A model generated the notes under the pieces. The model worked only from the letters and a program-made list of their open reading frames with translations. It ran no database searches and had not been told where the DNA came from. Shown piece by piece: positions 10,894-21,298 of a stretch of 64,000 bases of DNA. Position numbers and translations under genes: made by a program. The DNA is taken from the NCBI GenBank assembly GCA_904066235.2, contig CAJFCV020000003.1:3720001-3784000 (forward strand), written 5' to 3'. Numbering within the stretch: the first letter of the stretch is position 1; each line of letters starts with the position of its first letter. Source of the stretch: Bursaphelenchus xylophilus (taxonomy: Eukaryota; Nematoda; Chromadorea; Rhabditida; Aphelenchoididae).

Positions 10894-11480
10894 ATGAAGC
10901 TGGTCAGAATCATCCTCGTCTTGTTCTGGGTGTTCGCTGTGGTTGCCGCTAAGGTAAGTCCAACTGATATTCTGCTCTATGGAGTTATTTTTAGCCTAAA
11001 TTTGCTCTCAAATCCAAGTCGCTGGATTCTCTGGATGGTGCAGGAATGGGTGGATTGAAGTCGCTGGATTCTCTAGAAGGTGCAGATATGGGTGGATTGA
11101 AGTCTCTGGATTCCAATGAAGGTGAAGGAATGGGTGGATTAAAGTCGCTGGATTCTCTGGAAGGTGCAGATATGGGTGGATTGAAGTCTCTGGATTCCAA
11201 TGAAGGTGAAGGAATGGGTGGATTGAAGTCGCTGGATTCTCTAGAAGGTGCAGATATGGGTGGATTGAAGTCTCTGGATTCCAATGAAGGTGAAGGAATG
11301 GGTGGATTGAAGTCGCTGGATTCTCTAGAAGGTGCAGATATGGGTGGATTGAAGTCTCTGGATTCCAATGAAGGTGAAGGAATGGGTGGATTGAAGTCGC
11401 TGGATTCTCTAGAAGGTGCAGATATGGGTGGATTGAAGTCTCTGGATTCCAATGAAGGTGAAGGAATGGGTGGATTATGA
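10894..11480 (+). CDS. Secreted protein made of 14-residue tandem repeats, 181 aa
   Basis: Exon 1 is 10894-10953 and exon 2 10995-11480 (TGA), with GTAAGT and TTTTTAG. The 20-residue first exon is a signal peptide (MKLVRIILVLFWVFAVVAAK). The rest alternates MGGLKSLDSLEGAD with MGGLKSLDSNEGEG, five times each after one imperfect unit, ending MGGL. No cysteines, no folded domain. Such acidic, Gly/Leu/Ser-rich repeats suggest a secreted structural, mucosal or effector-like protein, but nothing identifies it. The 84-bp DNA unit is nearly identical between copies, so repeat number probably varies between individuals. An AAATAAATTAG polyadenylation-like stretch follows near 11530. Confidence 0.8.
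11046..11477 (+). repeat. 84-bp coding minisatellite, five copies
   Basis: Each 84-bp unit is two 42-bp half-repeats differing mainly after GATTC (TCTCTAGAAGGTGCAGAT versus CAATGAAGGTGAAGGA). Because the unit is a multiple of three with no stop in several frames, the opposite strand is also open for 174 codons (10991-11515). Confidence 0.9.
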
Positions 11481-12130
11481 ATCAGACGTCTCAGCCGCAG
11501 GCAATTAGGATACATTTCGGATTTTTAAGTAAATAAATTAGTTTATGACGTATTCGAATTTTTAAACAATTCTAAAAAAATCCATAAAGTTTAGACTTTG
11601 CATTTCGTCCCTTTTCTGACAATGAGCCATTCGCACGGCACGGAATTTCCGATTCCCTCCCGTTTGAATTGCACTGTGCATCAAATCTTCATTTCCCCAA
11701 GAATTTGTTCTTTTTTTCTCCCTCTCTCCTTCAATGTCTCACTCTCTCCATTGTCGCAGAAAGTTCCAAAGCTGTGTCGCGCAAGAAGATCGCAGCGATT
11801 TTTGCTGAAATTGGCGACAAACTTGATGTCGCATTTTGGGATCGCAGCGACACTTGGTGAAATTTGCGACGAGGTTGATGTCGCACCCCAAATCGTTGTC
11901 GCTTTGAAACTGAAAGAGCCAAAATTGGGGAAATCGAGGGTCCGGGAAATTCAAAATCTGTTCGCACCGTGCGGACTTTCAGAGGGCTGCACTGTGCAAT
12001 GGGGAGGGCACAATTTGAGCCTTGCACCGTGCAAAAATAATTTTTTTGCCTTACAGTAACTTCAAAATTATCATAATTTAAATATTTATTATGTACATCC
12101 AGCAGGCGTTTCCACTCCCTTTACTAAATA
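11481..12130. other. Intergenic, with TCGCTGCGAC / GCACCGTGC repeat sequence
   Basis: Open frames of 98-153 codons occur at 11598-12059 and on the opposite strand, but the sequence is dominated by GTCGC/GCGAC and GCACTGTGC/GCACCGTGC words also found in the MITEs at 48.5, 59.6 and 60.8 kb. I read it as repeat-derived rather than a gene. Confidence 0.4.
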
Positions 12131-14020
12131 TTAACTATGGCCTAGGTTTGAATGCCCATTCCAGAGGATCTCTTGAAGGAATTGTTCATTGTCATTTATG
12201 GGCATGTTCATGAAGCCGGGATGTTTTACAAGCATCTGATGCAGATTTGTTTGGAGTTCCCATATCGTTTGTTGTCGTAAGTCAATCTCGAAACTGGGAT
12301 GGATTGGAGCAGGGTGCTAAAATTATATTAATTTTGGTAATAACTTGGAAAAAATAGAAAAATAAGCTTCAATCTTACCCTTGGTTCCGGATCATCACAC
12401 GTCATCATCGGGCCTTGATCATGTCTACAACAAGAACAAATCTCTCCATGGAAAAATCCTCTCGCCTCTGTCATGTATGGCTGTTTCAACGCTTGATCCG
12501 CGCTACATCGTTTCCTATGATCGTAGTTCAAAAAGCTTTTGAGAAGCATCAGATCCGCAGGATGTAAGGGGAATATCGACCATTTTCTTTCATCTTGCCG
12601 CCGTTGATGGTTTTTGTAGTTGGCTGGGATGCTGTGCAGGAAATTGGGCGAGACTCCGATCATTTCTGCCGGCATTGGAGGCCCGAGAAACTCAATTATC
12701 TTGTCTAGTTGCTGAAAAATAAAAAAAATCATATAAAGTTTTACTTTTCTACAATTTTCGGTACAAAAGTCATACATTCATTTTAAATTCACTTTTAAAA
12801 AAACTACCCCAAAATCCACGCTCCGTTCAGCTCACATACAACCTGTTAATGCTCTATCCGCGCCAATATAATGATCAACAATTTTTTTATCAAAAATCGC
12901 AGCTTTTATATTATTTTAGGTACCAAAATTGGTCAATTGATAGCAAAATAAAAAACCAAGCCCTCTGCACCCCAAACAATAAATTCCGCACATACCTCGA
13001 CCTCTGTCGTCCCTTGAAACAACGGCCTCCTCAACAACAACTCCGCCCATATACATCCAACACTCCAAATATCCACTGATCTAGTATAATAACAATTCTC
13101 CATCAATAATTCAGGCGGTCGATAGTACATCGTGATTACTTCTATTGACATAGGCTCCTGCACTGTTTCGTTCCATATCCGTGATAGTCCAAAGTCGCAG
13201 ATTTTGAGAAGACAATTCGAATTGACCAGTAGATTTGAGGGCTTGAGATCTCTATGGATAATATTGGCGGAATGAAGGTATTTGAGTCCGCGAAGGAGTT
13301 GATAAACAAACAGTTTGATGTGGATTTGGTCGAGGACTTGATCTGAGACAATGACCTTGTGGAGATCGGTTTCCATTAGGTCTGTGAAGACAAATCTGAA
13401 ACTTTTCATTATTTTAGGTATCTTTGAACAAATTATGTTGTAAAACTTGGTAAAAAGAAATGAAAGAAATCTGTTTTAGGTAATAAAATTTCCCAAAACA
13501 TCTAAAATAAGGTCCAAAACGAATCTACGTCGAAAATCAATATTTTAACCACTTACACTTGCTGAAAATCCGTCCTTGTAGGCCTGGCGACATCAAAAAG
13601 CCCCAGCACATTATCATGCCTCACAGATCCCAATATTTTCAGCTCTCTAAATACCCGCTTTGCCGACGAACTTGTCATAAAAATGTTCGATATCATCTTC
13701 ACAGCCACCCTCCGCCCACTTCTGTTGTCAGTCCATGAATGTACTCGGCCGAATGCCCCATACCCAATCATTTTATCCATCTGGATGTAGGGATATCCGT
13801 GGGATTGCATCGTTGGATAAGCCATGGCTGGCTGAAAATTGAATATACTCGTATTTCTTGCTGTCTAAAGTGAGAAGAAAGCTAGGTAAAGACTTACCGG
13901 CTCCGTGCTGTAGTTGAAATTCATGTCGCCGCAGGTGGAGAAGGGCCCAGAATCGTTGGAATAGGTGCTGCCGACTGATGGAGGCTGACTTATTGGGCCT
14001 TGTAAGTCAAATGCCGGCAT
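12131..14020 (-). CDS. lit-1: NEMO-like MAP kinase (LIT-1/NLK family), 438 aa
   Basis: Five exons, all in phase: 13898-14020, 13557-13831, 12996-13395, 12379-12711 and 12131-12316 (TAA). The kinase has a glycine loop GYGAFG (64-69), Lys86 in VAVK, HRDLKPSN (180-187) and DFG (200-202). The C-terminal lobe ends in EARGFFHGEICSCC then DDPEPR, which is the NLK-specific tail (MCKCC, then FEPV). NLKs act in Wnt/POP-1 asymmetry, TGF-beta and Notch signalling (family knowledge). The T-loop reads SIEVITMYYRPPE, where family members have TQE, so the phospho-acceptor is Ser216 and Gln is replaced. The start is the first ATG after a TTTCAG acceptor at 14021-14023, which may be a trans-splice or 5'-UTR site, so an upstream coding exon is possible. 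The symbol is by family and could be a divergent paralogue. Confidence 0.85.
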
Positions 14021-14336
14021 CTGAAAGCAGCAAAATCAAATACAAGCATCGTAAACGCTACACATAAGACACGAAGATCACAAAAAAACTAAAATTCCTT
14101 GAGAAATCTCAAAAAACCTTTATAAATCGCCCTCATACAACTACTTATCCAAAAAACAACCCATCTTCCTCTCAAAAATGTTACAGTAGCCCTAATACAA
14201 AAAAAAATCAAAAAAATAAATTCAAAAATTTCAAAAAATATTTTTGCCCCGAAAATTCTGCCGAACGGGGTTACCCGGAAAAGTGACGCCGAGGTGGAAA
14301 CGGGCGTTATAATGCGAGGGAAAAGCCAAAAACATT

Positions 14337-14579
14337 GTGCACTCCAGCTGGTTTCGGCGCTTGGGTTTCGCTGCGATCGCCCGCTTTTTTATGCCTGGTG
14401 GTAAATTTCAAGAGGCGACAAAATGTCATGCTGATCATGTAAATGCAGGTGAAATCGAATCGGAGGCTGTAAAAAATAGAGAAATACAGATTGAAAGGGA
14501 GATCAGAGGAAGGTTACAGAAAAATCCCAGACAACAAAAAAAGAAATTTAATCCGGATGACATTAAACTTCTTGAATAA
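14337..14579 (+). CDS. Short ORF resembling a G-alpha N-terminal helix
   Basis: The segment ESEAVKNREIQIEREIRG, then KKFNPDDIKLLE-stop, resembles the N-terminal helix of heterotrimeric G-alpha subunits, which runs into KLLLLG. Here it stops right after KLL, before the GTP-binding P-loop. Upstream ATGs lie at 14337 and about 14390. It starts head-to-head with the kinase gene. It may be a truncated G-alpha fragment, a charged small protein, or chance; no downstream exon with the P-loop was found. Confidence 0.3.
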   Translation: MHSSWFRRLGFAAIARFFMPGGKFQEATKCHADHVNAGEIESEAVKNREIQIEREIRGRLQKNPRQQKKKFNPDDIKLLE

Positions 14580-14960
14580 CAAATTAATACATATTGTAGC
14601 TGAGCATTAAAATTAAAATTTGAAGAAAAACTTCCCCTGGCGTTATAAAATTGATAGCCACCAGTAAATCGATCACACAATATAAAAATTTCTGCGTTCC
14701 TATTACATCATCAAATCAACGAAAACCCTTGATTTCCGGTAAATTTCTGCAAAGTTATGCAATCAAATATTTCTGTCAATTTGTAAATAAAAAAACAGGA
14801 ACTTATCAGTCAGTTAAAAATGTAATTACCCTATGATACAGCGGTCTTTACCATTCCGCCTGCGCTCCCTACTTTTTTTGTTGCTTTTTGTGATGAACAC
14901 TTGAGAGGATTCGGGAGGTAAAGCGTTTGTTACAACTGGATATTTTACAGTGAGTATTGA
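14580..14960. other. Intergenic, nothing identified
   Basis: AT-rich sequence with no convincing frame. A CAGTGAGTATTG donor-like site at about 14949 may mark the first exon of the noncoding array. Confidence 0.3.
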
Positions 14961-16920
14961 TTAATTAAACTTTGAATTCTTTCTTTTTTATGTAACCACA
15001 CCATGTTTTCTTTCAGAAAACATGTCGCCTGTGCAGTTTTCACTACAGCCACGTAAATTATACGGCTTGATATATGAGAAGTGCAAACTTTAGTTGTGCT
15101 TATGTAATGCACATCAACTCGAGCGTAATTTATGGAGTCTATAGAATGAACTGAGTCTTCGAAATTGGGTAAGTAAAATGCGATTTTTTGTATTATTTCA
15201 TCATCGTATTTATTTTATAATTTATTTTCGTTTTCAGAATGGTTTAAACTGGGATGGTCAATCGTAATTTAATTGGACTACGTCTTTCAACTATACGACG
15301 TGATATGCTTATGCAATCCACATAGAATCAATCGTAATTTATGGACTGTTTAGAACGAACCGAGACTTCGAAAATGGGTAAGTAAAAAACTGATTTCTTA
15401 TATAATTTCATCATAGTATTAATTTTATAATTAATTTTCGTTTTCAGAATGGCTCAAACTGGGATGGTCAATTGTAATTTAATTGGACTGCGTCCGTCAA
15501 CTATACGACGTGATATGCTTATGTAATGCACATAAACTCGAGCGTAATTTATGGACTCTATGCCGCGAACCGAGTCTTCAAAATGCGGTAAGTGAAAGAT
15601 TATTTTTTTTTTATAATTTCATCATAGTATTCATTTTTATAATTAATTTTCGTTTTCAGAGTGGTTCAAACTGGGATGGTCAATCGTAATTTAATTGGAA
15701 ATTATTCAGCTACACGACGTTGAGTAAAATTCGACATCCGGTGTGGTGCTGCATGTTAAAGATTATGTACCATTACCTACTTTGTGTATCAATATCTGCT
15801 ACATGATACTTCAAACTTACTCCACCTCTTCAGAATGGTTCAAACTGGGATAGTCGATCGTAATTTAATTGGACTACGTCTGTTAACTATACGACGTGGT
15901 ATGCTTATGTAATGCACATAAACTCGAGCGTAATTTATGGACTCTATAGCGCGAACTGAGTCTGCGAAATCGGGTAAGTAAAAGATTATTTTTTGTATAA
16001 TTTCATCAAAGTGTTAATTTTACAATTTATTGTTATTTTCAGAATAGTTCAAACTGGGATAGTCGATCGTAATTTAATTGGACTACGTCTGTCAACTATA
16101 CAACGTTGCGCGCGCGCGCGCACACACACACACACACACACATACGACGTTGCGTAAAATTCGACATCCGGTGTGGTGCTGCATGTTAAAGATTATGTAC
16201 CATTACCTACTTTGTGTATCAATATCTGCTTCATGATACATCAAACTTACTCCACCTCTTCAGAACGGTTCAAACTTGGATGGTCAATCGTAATTCTATT
16301 GAACTACATCTTACTACACGACGTGATATGCTTATGTAATGCACATAAACTCGAGCGTAATTTATGGACTCTATAGCGCGAACTGAGTCTTCAAAATACG
16401 GTAAGTGAAAGCCTATTTTTTATAATTTCATCATAGATTAATTTTACAATTAGTTGTCCTATTCAGAATGGTTCAAACTGGGATAGTCGATCGTAATTTA
16501 ATTGGACTACGTCTTTCAACTACACGACGTGATATGCTTATGTAATACACATAAACTCCAGCTACACGACGTTACGTAAAATTCTACAATCGGTGTGGCG
16601 CTGCATGTTAAAAATTATGTAGCATTACGTACTTTGTGTATCAATATCTTCTGCATGATACTTCAAACTTACTCCACCTCTTCAGAATGGTTCAAACTGG
16701 GATGGTCAATCGTAATTTAATTGGACTACATCTTTCAACTACACAAGGTGCGCGCACACACGCACGACGTTGCGAAAAATTCAACATCCGATTTGGCGCT
16801 GCGCGTTAAAAAAAACACGTACCGTTAACAAAGACTTTAATTCCGCATTCTATCTGCTTCATGAGAATTCAAACTTACTACAACTAGATTTCATAACACT
16901 CCTTTATTACAATACTATCG
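14950..16920 (+). repeat. Tandem array of exon/intron-like noncoding units
   Basis: About eight to nine copies of a unit beginning AATGGTTCAAACTGGGATGG, each bounded by splice signals. Exon-like blocks: 15018-15168, 15238-15377, 15448-15587, 15660 to about 15833, 15834-15973, 16043-16262, 16263-16400, 16467-16684, and 16685 onward. Most end in GG|GTAAGT and are preceded by TTTTCAG, with about 70-nt introns. Some units lack the donor and run into a second shared block (CATCCGGTGTGGTGCTGCAT) that ends in CCTCTTCAG. Every unit contains stops in all frames on the plus strand. It looks like a spliced noncoding transcript or an expanded exon-intron repeat. The GTGATATG and ACTGAG words could be C/D snoRNA-like boxes, but this is weak. 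Confidence 0.65.
16104..16143. repeat. (CG)n(CA)n microsatellite
   Basis: Alternating purine-pyrimidine tract inside one unit of the tandem array, also a potential Z-DNA former. A shorter related tract lies at 16750-16765. Confidence 0.95.
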
Positions 16921-16940
16921 TGTCATCATGATTAATATGG

Positions 16941-19267
16941 CTAAATATTGGCATGATAGGCTGAATGCTCCTGTCCTTCATCAAGTTGTTGAGAATACAT
17001 GTTTGACGACGTCAGCGGGTCAGAGAAGTTTTTGCATAACGCCAAAATTGTTGAAATTGTATGTGCAACAATTAGCACCGTTAGAATACTGATGAAAGTG
17101 TAGAGCAGAAGAAGTCTGCAATGGCATCAGAGGTTTCGGAATTAATTTAAAAATAGCTTACGATTCCGGTCCAATAGGTCGGTTTAAGCCCACAGAGAAC
17201 ATTGTTTTCATGTTATGAGTTACAGCAGTGATGCGATCTGCAGTAATCATATGACCAAAAATTAGAAACAAGCTAATAATCTGCAGTACCAACGCTGCCA
17301 ATCGCAGATTTCGTTGTTGTATCATAGTTGAGGCCGAGCAGAGGCCGGTAGCAAGTGTAATATAAGAGCAAATTATCAGCTCCCGAAGGCCGAACCCATA
17401 CAAAGCCGCGATATTTCGAACCGATGGTACCGCCCTAAAATTGTATAAAATAAATCGTTGAAAATTTATTTTATTTTTTTTGCAAATTGCTTTACTGACC
17501 ATTCCGTAACGCTTGTCAACGTGCTTGCGCTCACGTAAACACCCAAAGCGCTGCAAACAATGCTCAAAATTACAGACGCCATTCCCAGATGAACGTCAAC
17601 TGGGCTATGAACAATATTACACGGCTCCGAAAGAACCAAAATAGCATTACACATGGATAAGGATGTAACAACAAGCACCATAAGAGCAGTCAGTACCAGT
17701 AAAACAAGGAGAATGTGATATGTAAGCGATGAGATGTTATTTTCTAGTTGAACATTTCGAAGATTCAGCTCCAAAGCCGCGTAAGTAATGGGTTCGAACC
17801 AATAAACAATCGCAAACATGGAGAAAATTACGTGGACTATCTGAAAACATTTTAGCCAAGAGATATAGGCCGCGACCAGATTCCCTATTCTACAAGACTG
17901 CTTCTCCCAAAACACGTTTCTTACTAGACACCCATAATTGCTCCGCGGTTGACCTGGCCAAACTCCACTAAACCCGCTTATCAGTTGTAAACAACATGGA
18001 ACAAACAAGCTAGCTCCAAGTTTTATGGAAATTATCTCTGTTCCATCTTGATTTGATTGCGCATAATCTTCGGCCTTGATAAAATCCAAGAGAATATTTC
18101 CATTCGGTCTCTAAACAATTTTAAAAATAACACTGAAGGACACAGCAAACCTACCCCAAAAATTCTAAAAAATCTAAAAAACGCGAAGATCAGCAAAAGT
18201 ATGGCGATAAAAATCTGGATCACGTTGAGGACCGACCAAATATTTGGTCGATAACAGCTTGAAGAGGGGCGATAAGAAGCACGTTTTTTGCTAACCGCCG
18301 CATATTCATTGAGCTGACGGTCTTCCAAAAAATTGAAGTCGTCCGGAGTCTAAAATGCATCAGATATAAAGAAAAAAATCAAACTCAAAACGGAGAAGGG
18401 ATGCATCTATGCAAGACATTACACCATACCAACTCTTTATAGATATCACTTTCACTTGGATAAGGGTCCAAAGTCCGTCTATAACTAGTAGTCCTGTGTT
18501 CCATAAGACTCTCTACTTGCAATAATTACAATACTCCAAAAACAATCAAACTGAATAATCAAGAATTAGAAATGAATCGTAGAAACAATTTCTTTGAATC
18601 CCGTTCGGAAAAAACAATATTTGCTTTGAGATTTCCTTTCAGCTCCTTGAAAATGAGCAATAAAAGGGAGACGCGAAAAAGCCAAACAAAAAATTCAAAT
18701 CAGCGGGTTTTTATAATATTCGACAATCAGAAGGGGTCTCTAAAGACTGGGAAAAGTGAGAAAGTGAGTACTTGAATACTGATAAGGATAGTTGATTAGA
18801 AATAATGATAAAACGGAAGTAATGAAGTGTGTCAACATCTAGAGATGACGACTTCTTGTAATGAAAGCCCTGAGGACGAGATATTACTGAAAATGAGGAG
18901 ACTGCAGAGACAACGCGTTTAGATTGTATGCGAAAAATTCCTTGATGAAATAACCTTAACCTATTCGACTCACATCGGCTCTGGATCTGCCATAAATCTT
19001 TGGCCTGGGAATCGAAATGTTCGTCCGGCCATCAACATAATCCGAATCCTCATCAAACGCCCGTTGAAATCGCCGTCGATTCTCTCGCATTGCCTCATCT
19101 TCCACATAGACCTCATTCGCCCCATCATTTTGATATCTCATATTGTTGTAGTAGAAATTCTGTCGAGAAACTGGTCGTTCATCCTGATCTCGACCAACTT
19201 CAGGGGGTCGGTAATCAACAGTTGTTGTCCAAACAGGCTGAGAATGAGCTGTAGAATGTTGAGGCAT
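16941..19267 (-). CDS. Multi-pass membrane protein of unknown function
   Basis: Exons with continuous phase: 18974-19267, about 18430-18510, 18155-18349, 17925-18110, 17500-17840, 17162-17434 and 16941-17115 (TAG). The N-terminal about 140 residues are hydrophilic, Arg/Tyr/Asp-rich and probably cytosolic (DYRPPEVGRDQDERPVSR). About seven or eight hydrophobic segments follow: NIWSVLNVIQIFIAILLLIF, the LGASLFVPCCLQLISGFSGVW segment, IVHVIFSMFAIVYWF, ILLVLLVLTALMVLVVTSL, MASVILSIVCSALGVYVSAS, LRLAALVLQIISLFLIFG and LLLYTFISILTVLIVAHTI. The ISGFSGVW segment is reminiscent of MS4A/tetraspan-type families. Linking exon 18974-19267 is the weakest step: its downstream acceptor (TAGAG|AGT) is poor and the next exon has its own ATG at 18504. 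Function unknown. Confidence 0.7.
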
Positions 19268-20148
19268 TCTTCAAGGGTCAGTCTATGACATAACCGAGAG
19301 ACGATGACTAAAACTCGGCTGGTGATTATGTGCAGAGCAAAATAAGAAAAGTTTGAACGATTAAAGATGACGAACTCGGTAATTGAGGAAGGGAAAAAAC
19401 TCAACAAGTAAAAAAATTAGAGTTGTTATTCAAAACCGGTGAATCAGAAAGAAAAGGTTCTAAAAATTGGGCAAAAGCGATGTAAGAACTGTAAGCAATC
19501 GGAAACGCGAATCCTTTTTGGTCGATATGACCTTTTTCCACTAGTTTGATACTTCGAGTTGAATCACTCGAATGTCTCAAAAGCTCTTTTGTTCACCAAA
19601 TCCTTGCACTCCATCGGTTCGACAAAGCTCAAGTTCGATGGCGGAAGCTGAAATTCCACCGCGAATATGTATTAACAAAACTATCGAAAAATTATAAAAT
19701 CTTAATAAAAACAACCACAAAATATAAATATCCCTATAAATAGGCTCATACCACTGTAAAACACGGAATGGATTTTGGCATCAACTCACCTTGAACATGT
19801 TGGATACAAAAACCAATGATTTGCAGTGGGAAATAATCCTTGATGATCCGGAAAAAGCGCCGCCGCAAATCCGAATCCATCTTGTAATCGGACAAAGGCG
19901 CTTTTCATGGCTGTCAACAGATCAAAAGTGTTGGCGAACATTGAAAATGCTTGAAGGAGTTCAAGGCTGCACCAGACGGAGTTTTTTTTTATTTTAATAA
20001 GCAATCATTGCAATTTTTTGCTAATTATTGGCATCATTTTTGCAATTTTTGCATTTGCCTAAATTTTTGTCCTGAAGAACATATTTTTTTGCAACATTTT
20101 TATTTTTATTATGACCGATCAAGTATAATAGAATTATTATTCCCATTT
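19268..20148. other. Intergenic, no supported gene
   Basis: Lies between the 3' end of the TMEM53-like gene and the start of the membrane-protein gene, both on the minus strand. It presumably holds the promoter of the latter. Several 65-90 codon frames overlap on both strands with no consistent splice signals. Confidence 0.35.
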
Positions 20149-21298
20149 CTATTCTACCACTTCGAATTTTCGGCCAACACACTTCTCCAAAAAGTGTCGG
20201 CACAATTCCGAATATTCTTCGGGGTATTTTCGAAGATGGGCAACATGGCCAGAATCTGGCCAAATTTTGGTCTCAACATTTTTTTGTTTGGAGAGTTGTA
20301 GGTTGACAAACCGCGAAATTAGCTGGTGCTTGCAGATCATATCAGCTTCCGAATAAAGGAAGAGCTGATTCTCAGGAAGATCGTCGAAACTTTCGAGTAA
20401 TGTGTTTGGAATGGCCTGGAAAAAAGCAAAACTTTGAGTGAAAATTCGATTTTTTAAGAGTTCCATAAATGAATATCACGTTAATGATTTCCAAAATGTA
20501 GTTCTAGAAGGGAGCAAGAACAAAAATAAATACAAAACTTACAATTTGCCGATAAGACGGCTGGAAAAAAGTCCTGATTCTCAAATAAGCCACATAAGAA
20601 AAGAACACTGGAGCCACCAACGCAAAATGAAGCAAATAGGATAATGTGCCATGTTGTGTTGTCGGCACATTGGTGTAATATGCGGCTTGAATCCAGGTAA
20701 TAATATTATCGTTAGTCGCTGGACCACTAAAACAAAAATCAGGTAAAAAAATTTCAAATAAGGTAATAAATAAGACAAAATGGACACCTACCTGTCAAAG
20801 ATGACTCCCCGGACACGATCTTTCCACCACTTCCTCTCAGCGCCAATAATTTTCCATAAATGAGCCAACATTCCCGATCCATTGTTGCTAAACACGTGAA
20901 AAACAACTGGAGTCGGGTCGTCCGGGTTGGAAAACACGCTCTTTTCGATCTCATGGAAGTATTCGCGGACGGCGCTAGGGGTTACACGAAGAAACACACC
21001 TTGATAAAGCTGAGGGCAGTACAAATGCGGGTTTATACTAAAAAACGCAGGTTGACGTCAAGTATAAATAACATTGAAGATTAGAAGACTGCAAAATTAT
21101 GCTTTCTGGTATTCCTAAATCCGTTATTACGCAATCAAAATGTAAAACTCACCCCAACCGTTGATAAACTGGCAGATATTTGCTTAGATACCGCATATTG
21201 CATCCAGCCCATCCAATCAGCAGAACTTTTACATCATTCCTCACCACATTTCGATTGGAAATAGTACTTCCATTGGCTAATAAATTAGCGTCAGACAT
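20149..21298 (-). CDS. TMEM53/DUF829 alpha/beta-hydrolase-like protein, 280 aa
   Basis: Four phase-consistent exons: 21153-21298, 20792-21037, 20543-20726 and 20149-20415 (TAG). The protein opens with a beta strand and turn (VKVLLIGWAGCNMRYLSKY), then FHVFSNNGSGMLAHLW and FDSGPATN. It ends with FLYSEADMICKHQLISR and WPDSGHVAHLRKYPEEY, the Asp- and His-containing C-terminal blocks of the DUF829/TMEM53 fold. Length fits TMEM53 (about 277 aa in human). The family includes a nuclear-envelope protein, and its enzymatic activity is unclear (established knowledge). Exon 3 is hydrophobic (FALVAPVFFSYVAYL). The start is the first ATG of the open exon. Confidence 0.88.

Noticed and set aside
11598..12059. 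153-codon ORF
   Set aside because: Built from GTCGC/GCACCGTGC repeat words, open on both strands, no splice support.
14950..16920. CRISPR-like or SL RNA gene array
   Set aside because: Repeat and spacer lengths do not fit CRISPR and this is a eukaryotic genome. The units lack a spliced-leader exon followed by an Sm site, so SL RNA was not supported.
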